From Bolinopsis microptera (lineage: Eukaryota; Ctenophora; Tentaculata; Lobata; Bolinopsidae): 64,000 bases of DNA. Below are positions 9,886-19,815 of this stretch, piece after piece. The notes below the pieces were generated by a model that saw only the letters and a list, made by a program, of their open reading frames with translations, did no database searches and was not told the DNA's origin. The stretch is from contig NC_087076.1 in the NCBI RefSeq assembly GCF_026151205.1, positions 20,512,328-20,576,327 on the forward strand, written 5' to 3'. The first letter of the stretch is position 1; each line of letters opens with the position of its first letter. The position numbers were made by a program, and so were the translations under genes.

Positions 9886-12800
9886 ATGTCAATCACTTTA
9901 TCATTTATTATATTTACCTCAACCTGTAGACCTCTGGCTTTTAACACAATTGATATACCATATATAGTATATGGTGGAATTACATCGGTCGCGTTTTTGT
10001 GTGGAATGCTAGGCGAGTTGTTATGTGATCATATTCATTAATTAATAATAGTTATATAATCATGAAACCTTTGATCCGTCAAAGTTCGGAATTGCAATTG
10101 ACCAAAGAACATTAGGAGAACCTTCATGAAGTATCACGCTACTGCACCTAGAACTTACATTTCTCTTGTTGCCACTGTCACGTACTTCTTCAAAAACGTA
10201 TGAACGGTCTTCAGATATGAGATTATTACATTACAAAACATATATTTTGCGCGCTCAGCATTCCACGCGCAAAAACGCGCCCGTTTAGAGAGACTTGCGC
10301 GTATTAGAGGGTTCAGTCTCACCAGGCTATGTTAATGAACATAATAGCCTGGGGTCCTCAGGTAACCCCCAACTCCCTTCCTTGGTCCTACTTATCATTT
10401 CAGAGTGGCGATGAACTGCATGGTGCTGTGTAGAATGAAAAGTAGGACGACCCCCAACTCCCCAACCTTGATCCTACTTATCATTTCAGAGTGGCGATGA
10501 ACTGCATGGTGCTGTGTAGAATGAAAAGTAGGACGACCCCCAACTCCCCAACCTTGATCCTACTTATCATTTCAGAGTGGCGATGAACTGCATGGTGCTG
10601 TGTAGAATGAAAAGTAGGAAGACCCCCAACTCCCCAACCTTGATCCTACTTATCATTTCAGAGTGGCGATGAACTGCATGGTGCTGTGTAGAATGAAAAG
10701 TAGGACGACCCCCAACTCCCTTCCTTGGTCCTACTTATCATTTCAGAGTGGCGATGAACTGCATGGTGCTGTGTAGAATGAAAAGTAGGACGACCCCCAA
10801 CTCCCCAACCTTGATCCTACTTATCATTTCAGAGTGGCGATGAACTGCATGGTGCTGTGTAGAATGAAAAGTAGGACGACCCCCAACTCCCCAACCTTGA
10901 TCCTACTTATCATTTCAGAGTGGCGATGAACTGCATGGTGCTGTGTAGAATGAAAAGTAGGACGACCCCCAACTCCCCAACCTTGATCCTACTGATGCAG
11001 TTAGCAGTACTGGACCTACTTTACACCATATTACCCTCCCTCTTCCTCGCTTATCTTCACTACGATAAGACTAATCTGGGGGACATGCTGCACTCAGAGA
11101 AAGACATTCTGTTTCTCTTATCAGGTAGAACAGAATTAAGTTAAATCGAATCTTGAATTAACGTATGTTGAGACTCTGTACAGACTTTATAGCGGATAAT
11201 AGTAAAATATCGCAACTCTTCAAAATGAAACAATGGTATAATGCAGTAAATTACAGTACAAGTACAATAAACGAATGGAAACTGATGAGGCGTAATTGCA
11301 GTTCGTTCACAGCAACGTAAGGGTTATGCACTAATATGTTTTTACACAACATTCCTGTGCAGATGTGGTCTAGGAATGGCTGAATGCTAAGAATTAAGGA
11401 TGATGATTAATCACTATACACTCGACTGTCACGTGACTTTTTCAACTCGTTCTCTAGCTGGTCCTGAACGACTATTCGAAACCCTAACCCTCTAATCTGA
11501 TCCCAACCCTAACCCTAACCCAATCCTTAATAAAAGCATATGCTGAAACCCTATCCCTAACAAGAAATTGGACTAACTTCCTTATACGGTCAAATCACGT
11601 GATCGAGACAGTTTTTCGCCAATATCTCGTCAGGAGAGCATTTTAACCCTATGTCATGGTATGGGGGGTGATTCGGAATCAGCGTCCGAAAATACATCAA
11701 TTGAAGTTGGTTTCAACTGCAAACTGTCATGTCGGGGGCCCTTTTAGAACAATCTCGAAGATCGACTGTAGAGTGATTTAGCACGCTCGAAGAATTAAAG
11801 TGGGTTTAAGATGGACATGTGTGAAGTTTGCAGGTCCCCTGAATCCTGTACAACTGTGGAAATTTGTAACTTTCTCAATCGAAAAGCTTTTCTTTACCTC
11901 GCCAATTAAACCACAAAGATGCGATGATATAATTATAATGTGGCCCATTTTTGTAAGCGACTAGCTCCAAATTATAAACATTTGACTTTAAATTTCGGCA
12001 CAAGGCTCAAAGCGTTCTTATTTTATGTTGTAAATAGTAGACAAGAGGTAGTGGCGTGCCACGCCCACTGTATTCAACAAAATTTTCCGAAAATTTCAGG
12101 GAATTTTGGCCCATGGCCATATTTGTAGGGGGTGCGCGATAAAATTAAAAATAAACTTGCTCGGATCTTCAAAATTTTTGTATCATTGTTTTCTAAATAG
12201 AAGTGTAGAGACTGTGAGAATTTTCACAATACAAAATTTTTCATACCTTTTTGGAATGATCAGTGAGTTTCGCCTAGGGGTAGGTAGTGCGCCATCGACA
12301 GTGAGCCGCGCGTGCCGACTGTAGGATGGTTTTTTAGCGCTAATTTCAGCCAGCACAATTTTCTTCAAACAAATAGATATTGAGTATTCTTCCCGACCTC
12401 CAATTGCAACAAAAATTGGTAAGCTTACTAATAGACTTACAAGGAAAGTGTCCGAAAAATTTAAAGCATATCCAACCATCAAACATTATGTTACAGCTAA
12501 AAGCAGCGTATTTTGCCCCATTTTGATCACTATATCAACTCCGACATCCACCAAATTTTTCGGACAGTTGTGAAAGCCCTATTGGAAGGTCGTCGCCAAT
12601 TTCCAGAATGATCTCATTTAAGGAACTGGAGATATATCCGAATAATACGACAAAAATGGTCAAATTACGCGACTTTTACATGCTCCAAAAGCCGCGCACC
12701 ATCAAATATGGCACCTAGGCGAAACTCACTGATCTTTCCAAAAAGGTATAACAAATTTGGTATTGTGAAAATTCTCACAGTCTCTAGAAAACAGTGGTAC

Positions 12801-14419
12801 AAAAATTAAAGGGTGATACTCGTAAAATATCTGTTCCATATATTGGAACCGTCGACGAGTCCAACTCGGCGCGCGTCTTGGTAGGTTGTAAACCTACAAT
12901 ACAAAAATTTTTAAAATCCGAGCAAGTTTATTTTTATCGTGCACCCCCTACTAGGGGTTGCTTTAACCAAAGCCCTCTCGCTTGCAGTAGCGCGCGACCG
13001 CCGAAGTGAAACAAGCGCGTCACGCAGTACGCGTAGACACATGGCTATGTGAATACTAGGGCCCATATTTGATGGTGCGCGGCTTTTGGAGCAAAAGTAA
13101 GTGTGAAGTGCAAGTGTAAAAGTCGCGTAATTTGACGAAATTTGTTGATTTTTGTCGTATTATTTTGTCATATGATCGGTTCCCTGAATGAAATCATTTT
13201 GAAAATTTGTGAAGACCTTTCAATAGGGCTTTCATAACTGTCCGAAAAATTTGGTGGATATCAGAGTTGATAATTGATATAGTGTTGTAGCGCCATGCGT
13301 TACTGTGCCGCGCCGCGCACTCAACTATGCTTCTCGCAACGACATCGTCAATTAATAATTATTTGTAATATCTGAAATGTTTGTGCAATTCCGACACGAA
13401 TTACATAAGACTAAGAGTAAGTTATCCAAGCCAAGGGTTGCGTAACTTCTTGGTCTTCCAGTACATAAATACTATCACACGAAAACCGACCAATTACAAA
13501 TCAATGTCCCCGTTCTCTGGCTAGATCGGCGAGATGCGCTACTGTGCCGCGCCGAGCTGCCATGAATTGACATCGTCAATTAACCGCTGGTTTAAGTCAA
13601 GGCCAAACTATAAACCCTAAACGTTTGTAATTTATAAACCACACCAGGCCTGATGTGGTTCACGAAGCAGTTTGGGACGTATTCCCTGATGACGGTGTTT
13701 GGAGTGGAGAAGGTGATGATTGCCTATTTCCGTGACAAAGTCCACTACTCCAAACAGACTGCGTACATTACGAGTGTTCTGGTGTGGTGTCTGGTCGCTG
13801 TTATTGTGGCACTTCCCATTGGTGAGCTTTGACCAGGATTTGTATTGCAAATTTATTCCGATTCGAGAATCACGTAATTATTGTCTTCAGCTTCGCTGAT
13901 ATCATGTTTCCATGACGGTGAGTATATTCGTCTTTGATCTTGTAATATCTTCTTTATTCAGTGGCTGGATGTAATTACCAAGGAAGTGAGTCAGGGCTGA
14001 TAGAGTTCTCAGGAGACTGGTATCTCCTCAACATTCCAGTATCCTACTTCGAGTGGACCTACACCATCCTCCCCATCCTTTACTATCTCCTAGCCTGGGC
14101 TACCACCATCAAAATCCTCATCAAGTTCACCCACCAACTAACGGAAAGACAGGAAAATGTTTTGGTTGCCGTACCACTACGAAGAGAAACACGAATACAG
14201 CAGAATCACAATCCTCGGGCACTGTTGTACTTGATTAACTTTATCGTGACGTTCACACCTTGGATTGTTCTAGTGGGGTTCAGGATGATAGACTTGTTCG
14301 AGTGGAAGCATGCAGTTTTGGCAAGGACAGCGCCAGAGAGCTTGACTTTTACGGCGGGAATACTTTTGTTGACTTTGAATGCTATTTTTAATCCTATCAT
14401 ATATTTCATTGGGCGATAA
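9886..14419 (+). CDS. Class A (rhodopsin-like) G-protein-coupled receptor, 4 exons
   Basis: Proposed exons: 9886-10024, 10921-11124, 13648-13821 and 13962-14419, joined in phase to about 324 residues. Exon 1 gives a short N-terminus and TM1 (IPYIVYGGITSVAFLCGMLG). Exon 2 gives the first cytoplasmic loop and TM2 (LAVLDLLYTILPSLFLAYL). Exon 3 gives TM3, with EKVMIAYF in place of the DRY motif, and TM4. Exon 4 gives TM5, TM6 (FIVTFTPWIVL) and TM7 with NPIIY, ending just after TM7. It would be a plasma-membrane receptor; the ligand cannot be read from sequence. Oddities: there is almost no C-terminal tail, TM1 has GE where GN is usual, and the acceptor of exon 2 is repeated seven times. The exon 1 donor (TAT-GTGATC) is weak, so exon 1 is the least certain part; exons 2-4 are solid. 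Confidence 0.8.
10367..10989 (+). repeat. 86-bp tandem array of a splice acceptor plus exon start
   Basis: Seven units follow at 86-bp spacing (one spacing is 85); GTGGCGATG falls at 10405, 10491, 10577, 10663, 10748, 10834 and 10920. Each unit holds the intron end (CTTATCATTTCAG) and about the first 60 bases of GPCR exon 2. Only the last unit runs on into the rest of the exon. Using an earlier acceptor reads TGA in the next unit, so only the seventh is productive. Confidence 0.95.
11400..11660 (+). repeat. Dispersed repeat with CCCTAA runs, copy 1
   Basis: This stretch aligns by eye with 41635-41900 over roughly 260 bp. Both share GATGATGATTAATCACT, TGTCACGTGACTT, short CCCTAACCCTAA runs, ACTTCCTTATACGGTCA and TCACGTGATCGAGACAG. 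It lies in GPCR intron 2. CCCTAA is the complement of the animal telomere repeat, but here it is only two to three units long. Confidence 0.75.
12120..13295. repeat. Overlapping inverted repeats in GPCR intron 2
   Basis: Two fold-back pairs interlock. Segment 12125-12290 is the imperfect complement of 12713-12965, the right arm having about 90 extra bases. Segment 12505-12712 is the imperfect complement of 13064-13290. The extra block in the right arm (GGGTGATACTCGTAAAATAT to GGTAGGTTGTAAAC) recurs near 33958-34013. There is no coding capacity. It is probably two or more nested fold-back elements of one family. Confidence 0.7.
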
Positions 14420-14578
14420 AATTAATTACGATGGTAATACATTAATACCTCGTTATAGCGCGGACCACGTTGTCAAATTAAATGGGACAGATATCTGGGA
14501 TAGAGTTCACAACTCAGTAGTCTGTACAGTGTACATAGTAGCTATAGATTAAGAAGTGTAAACAAGATTTATTTGTTA

Positions 14579-14771
14579 CAGTGGAGTTCCCACCTACGAG
14601 TGAAAACTGAGAGGTGGCGCGCCTGATGATAAGGTATGATAATGTCAGCCTTGCGGCGCGGCTGACATTAGCTTTCATTACGTTTGAATTATCGCATATA
14701 CTCTGCATACACCGCGCCACCTTTCAGGCGCGCCACCTCTCAGTTTTCACTTGTAGGTGGGAACTCCACTG
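14579..14771. mobile_element. Mariner-type MITE, 193 bp
   Basis: Inverted repeats of about 45 bp start CAGTGGAGTTCCCACCTAC and end inside at GGCGCGCC. The element is flanked by TA on each side (14577-14578 and 14772-14773). A TIR beginning CAGTG and a TA target duplication are typical of Tc1/mariner. A second, inner inverted pair (ATGTCAGCC/GGCTGACAT) makes it a strong hairpin. It has no transposase. It lies just downstream of the GPCR stop. Confidence 0.8.
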
Positions 14772-14773
14772 TA

Positions 14774-15193
14774 ATGACTACTACTGCTGCAGTGGACACA
14801 GCTGACTCGACACAGCATCTTGTTCTGTTCATTACGATGATTTCAGGAAGCATCTATTACTATACTGGTATACTCTATTGCATAGTTTCCTTCAAAGAAT
14901 TAATATTTTTTGTATTGTTCATTTTAATAATTTAACCTAAACAGTAGACAATGAAATTAGGGTAATCTTTGATGAAAAATTTTGTTATAATATTATGATG
15001 ATTTGGTCCCTATATGTCACTTTTATTAATCTATGTTGTTTTGTTTTCAATAATTTTCTTAACATTGCAAATGGCAACCCGATACTATTAGCTTATATTA
15101 TTAGGCCGGCCGGTTTAATCATAAAGTGTCTTAATGAATTTATATATCTGGTATTTCCAATTGTGAAGTTCTACTGCGCTTCTCTTGAAAACG
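14774..15193. other. Non-coding spacer
   Basis: AT-rich; I see no gene or repeat in it. Confidence 0.4.
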
Positions 15194-16739
15194 ATATGGA
15201 CACGTTCATTTGAGTTTGAGGATATTGGTAAACAAAAATTATAGCGTTTTCGACGATAGTGGCTTAATTTTGACATCTATTAACCTAGCACGTTCAGAAG
15301 TTCTGAACATTAGCCACGTAACCCATACTCCCATATGCACTGCTCAGAAAGAAAATCTATTGTTGTTAGGCACTATAATGGTTCAAATGTCACATTTTGT
15401 GTGACTTAGTTAACTGCAGTTGTCTAATTATCATTCCTTGGTCTGAAATATTTATATAGTAGATTAGGTCAATCTAACAATTATGATACAACATTGGTTA
15501 AAGGGCACGGATCGAACGGTTACAAGGCAATATTTGGGTAACTTTGTCACACTCAGAATACCATACCTCTATTCTACTATGAGATGTCCTCATAAACCTT
15601 TTAACTCATTATTTGATGGTTGATCTACCAATCATAGCCCTTTAAAATATGTTGTTTCGAATAGTTAGCTAAAAAGGAACTTGGTTATTGGGAAATGAGG
15701 TAAATTCCGTCACAATATTTGGAATTTTAAATTTTGGGCGAATTATTTATATCTGATTTTGGTTTGAAAGGCGGGAAAACTTTGATGACAATGTAGTTGA
15801 TGCAAGTTAAGATCAGTGTTTACATTGTCACAAAAAATGATACGAAATCGTAAATAGTTTACAAATAATGATTATAGAATGAAATAGTCTCTTATAATAA
15901 CTCTTATAATAACTGATGATCATGTGACAAAGTAAACATGTTTTGGCTTTTGCCCCTATTTCGAAGATCTATATATTCTATGACTCTATTAGTGTGCGCT
16001 TTAGGGTTTCTTGGACAAGACTAAGGGGGACTAAGAGAAACGAGCACGTTATGAAACTGATTTAAACTATTGTAGCATATTTAACAGTAAAGAAAATGGG
16101 AGCTAGCTGTTGAACTTCTTTGAAGTGACAAAACTCTCTCAAAATAATACGAGGCTGTGCTGATTAGAGCTGCTTGATTCAGCTTAAATAAACACGTCCA
16201 ATTATCGCGCTTATCTTAGTAATCATTCCTCCGACATCAATCTCGGGCATCCGGTATTAACCTCGGGCTTTCCGGTACTAACCTCGGGCGTTCCAGTCTC
16301 AACAATAATCATATTTTCATGCATACAATATCATTATCTTCGCGTCTGCAGCTTATCAATCAATTTCAAATCATCGAACAACTAGCTCCTAAATTCCGTT
16401 ATCTAGAACTGGGCTTTGGCCGTAATCATTCATAAATCATTTGTCAATTATTCGGTATCGTACTGTGTCATGCTGTTCAAAGAATGATTCCGCTTATTTG
16501 ATCAAAGTTTGAATCACTTGAGTTCTCTCAAAGAATTTAACACTATTTCAAGATTTGAGATTAAAGGGGATTTATTATTGTATTGTCCTAGATTCAAATT
16601 CTTGTCCCAAAATCAGGAGATGGAATCAGGTACTGTAAAGAAATCAGTCTGGAATCAGTTGGCACAGCTGTGAATTCTACAAAAACTAAAATTATTAAGA
16701 AACTAAAATTAAAATTCAAAATACACATGCGAACTGGAT

Positions 16740-17355
16740 CTCTACAATAGCATTCAACATTCTTTCAGACAAAAATCGGTAGAATATTGTCCAGAACATC
16801 AGAGCTCAAGTTTAACAATTTTAGGTTAAATTTGTCAAAATCACTAAAAATGTGACAAAATTGACTTTTCCTGCCCCAACAATTTCAAGATAGTGTGTAA
16901 AAATTAGCATAGGCTGCTTTATTACCTATATAAATCAATCCAAACTACGAAAAAGATCTGTTAATCTGATGACGATTACCTAACTCTAATAGTAACTGAT
17001 GTGACAAAGTAAACATGTCTTGCCCCTATTTTGAAGATCTATAACTCTATTAGAATTCAGCATTCTTTCAGAAACGATTGGTAGAATATTGTCTAGAACA
17101 TCAGGGCTCAAGTTTAACAATTTTAGATTAATTTGTCAAAGACGCTGAAAATGTGACAAAATTAACTTTCCCTGCCCCAAAAATATCAAGATAGTGTGTT
17201 AAAATTGGCATAGGATGCTTTATTGCCTATATTAATCGATCCAAACAACGAAAAAGATCTGTTAATCTGATGACGATTACCTAACTCTTAAAATAACTGA
17301 TGTGACAAAGTAAACATGTCTTGCCCCTATTTTGAAGAGCTATACTTCTATTAGA
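16740..17355 (+). repeat. Two-copy tandem duplication, period about 302 bp
   Basis: GGTAGAATATTG, CTCAAGTTTAACAATTTTAG, GACGATTACCTAACTC and AGTAAACATGTCTTGCCCC recur in the same order about 302 bp apart. The two copies are diverged by scattered substitutions, so the duplication is old. Confidence 0.85.
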
Positions 17356-17633
17356 ATACTATGTAACTTTATCATCAATGAACTAGTTATTTTTCCAGCA
17401 AGGAGCTGACAGAGCTATAATAATTTTTTTGTGACGAAATTACCCTATTTTTGACCATGTTGCGGTAGTTTAATTGTGACACTGTTAACACTTAACATAT
17501 TGCCACCCGACAATGATTTATGTGACTGGTGCGTGGTACTAGCAGTGTTGTTTGATCCATAGTATGTAATATAAGGGGTTTAAGCTGGTATAGTAGTTCA
17601 AGGGGGCTATATTTATGAGTCGCATTTGAACTT

Positions 17634-17877
17634 GATTTCTCTTGGAGAATTTCTCTTTAGACTCTTAACTTTTATTTCTCTGTTTTTGTTTTAATGTTAT
17701 TTTAAATTTCTTTCCGTCGTTAATTTTTACACATGTTTAACAATTTTATTACAGAACTGAAGAAGACGTTGTTACGTGGAATGATTATTTCAATTCAATA
17801 AAGTTTCTAGCCTAAAGTTTGCTGCTTCAATTTGTTCGCAAGTTAAGAGTCTAAAGAGAAATTCTCCAAGAGAAATC
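17634..17877. mobile_element. Nested hairpin with perfect 38-bp inverted repeats
   Basis: 17634-17671 and 17840-17877 are perfect inverted complements (GATTTCTCTTGGAGAA...). TAAGCTGGTATA occurs near 17581 and again near 17879 as a direct repeat around a slightly larger interval. A MITE nested in the larger element is likely. Confidence 0.7.
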
Positions 17878-18474
17878 TTAAGCTGGTATATCATTATTTG
17901 TTTAATTTCACACATGTTCAGATATCATCAAGATTATGTGACAAAGTAAACTTGTTTGTGCCTTCTGTGTTTTAATTCCTTACGACTATATGATATAATA
18001 ACAATTCCTAGCACTTCCAGGCCATCAAATAAACCTACACTACTCAGCATTGATTATCAGGGTGCCCTAAACATTCTTCACATGTTTTCTTAAATGTGTG
18101 ACAGAGTAAACCTGAGTGCACCATCTAACGAAAAAAAGTCGTCAAATATGTAGGTAATGGTCATATGTACCCATCCAATCAACTGGACACTCAAAAATTT
18201 GGTCAAAAACGGCAGCAAGGGGTCCATATTTACTCCGTCACATGTTTATAGTGTGACAATGTAACCATTTCCGTGCCGGCTGTATTTAAGCGATATCTTA
18301 TCACCTGATTAAGATATGGTTAAGTGACAAAGTTAGCCTAGAGGATGAAACGATTATCCTAACCATCAACGGTTTGTGTAATTTCATAGTGTGACAAAGT
18401 CAACTACACTGTGCCTTTTAATAGGGTCACTTATATTTACCAATATCCTCAAACTCAAATGAACGTGTCCATAT

Positions 18475-19574
18475 ACACAATATATGAAACTAGGGAAATC
18501 TGAATGAGATAATATCAACTATAAGAAATACACCAGAACATAATAAACACATTTATCTAAGATTTAACTAAAACGTTTGTTCCTCTTGTTGATCATTATT
18601 GGCTCCCATAAAATTAAAAGCCGCCTCAAGAATAATTTAAACATTTAATTTTTATTCTGAGAAATTGAAACCATAATTGAGATCATCAGCTTTTTGGGGT
18701 TCTTGTAGAAAATGGTTCCAAGTACATAGCTACTTTCATGGTTTGGTGTCCGATCTAAATTGTGATGCCACAAAAATGAACAAATTCGTTCATCCTATAT
18801 ATCGAATTCTTAGATTAGACAAAATACCATAATTGAAATGGAATGCTTTAATTGGATTAGCAAACAAACAGATGAACTTGGGATTAAAATTCAAGAGCAG
18901 CTTCAAACTTAAAGAAAATCTAAAATTTAAAAGTGATAGCTTTGAATATCAAATAGTAATCAGGCAATAATTTTGAAAAATGACTCATTCAACGCTCTTA
19001 AAAATATATATAATAGTTCTAGATACCGGTGGGGAAGTGAACCATATTTACTTTGGTACGTGACAGTGAATCTGGGTCCTGATTGGACAATGCTGAGAAC
19101 TAGTTGGGTTACCTCACCACCAACATCCAGATCTGAAGGTCCGGCCAAATCGTCTTTTGTGTGCGATTTTAAAAGATTGATCGCAATTAATTAATATTCA
19201 CAAATAACAAGCAGATAACAAATCTTTCAACTCATAAAACTTAAATTTCAAAGTGTCTACATAGCTAACGTAGCATGTTCTACAGTCCACGCCCATGTTG
19301 CACATCAAGGGCTTATTCGTGGATTAAAAAGTACGTTTCTTAACAATTTTACGATACCGTAGAAACTGAATCTCAATGTTCATGACATTATTACTGATCG
19401 TAAAATGAGTATTTCTTAACGATGAAATTTTAGTTATTTGAGAATTGGGCAACTCTCTGCAGTTTTTTATTGAACTCCATGATGTGATGGTTTTCACTGT
19501 GTCACGTGACTAAATATTAAACGGTTTTTATTACGTTACAGTCACGTGACACGACAGATCCGATAAGCTTTTTA
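18475..19574. other. Intergenic stretch downstream of the large minus-strand gene
   Basis: No gene is supported. It contains the paired GTCACGTGAC palindromes described separately. An open frame of about 70 codons at 18973-19194 has no recognisable feature. Confidence 0.4.
19501..19550. promoter_or_regulatory. Two perfect GTCACGTGAC palindromes 40 bp apart
   Basis: GTCACGTGAC occurs at 19501-19510 and 19541-19550. This is the consensus E-box of the CLEAR type bound by MiT/TFE bHLH-zip factors in animals. The sites lie just beyond the 3' end of the 19.8-24.8 kb gene, so a regulatory target is not obvious. The identity of the motif is seen; its use is inference. Confidence 0.4.
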
Positions 19575-19672
19575 TTAGAACCATAACTTGGAGAGTTGTG
19601 TCTGATTTATATCTCTAGACTTGAAATGAGGAATTGTTGAGGGTCGATCCCAAAGATTTGTATCCTCATCAC
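19575..19672 (-). other. Possible alternative terminal exon of the large gene
   Basis: AATCTCAG precedes an open stretch (19672 down to a TAA at 19575-19577) that reads, in the phase matching the upstream donor, DEDTNLWDRPSTIPHF... and ends KLWF. An AATAAA overlaps the stop codon (TTCTAATAAA), which would place a poly(A) signal exactly at the end. It could replace or follow the exon at 19816-19943. No donor clearly connects the two. Confidence 0.35.
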
Positions 19673-19815
19673 CTGAGATTAAAATATAGTAACTACGTAG
19701 GTTTATCTTATAAACAATAAAAACATGAGCAGTAATGCAAAACTACCACATACACATATGTTGAGGATTAAAGATTTCAAGCTAAATTTGTTTATGTATA
19801 TTGTATGTGCTCCCT

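Larger units (their letters stand above)
15194..18474. mobile_element. 3.3-kb non-autonomous element with perfect 39-bp TIRs
   Basis: Positions 15194-15232 and 18436-18474 are perfect inverted complements of 39 bp (outer end ATATGGACACGTTCATT). The outermost bases could be a TA duplication next to TGGACACG. The interior has no open frame of use. It carries many copies of TGTGACAAAGTAAAC or close variants (15928, 16990, 17290, 17938, 18099, 18333 and 18393, plus inverted ones near 15520), a tandem duplication of about 300 bp and a nested hairpin. The superfamily is not recognised. Confidence 0.75.

Noticed and set aside
10367..10989. CRISPR-like array of 86-bp units
   Set aside because: The units abut without unique spacers and contain exon and splice-site sequence; the genome is eukaryotic.
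11480..11560. Interstitial telomere marking a chromosome fusion
   Set aside because: Only two or three CCCTAA units per run, and the same runs occur in another copy of the dispersed repeat at 41.7 kb.
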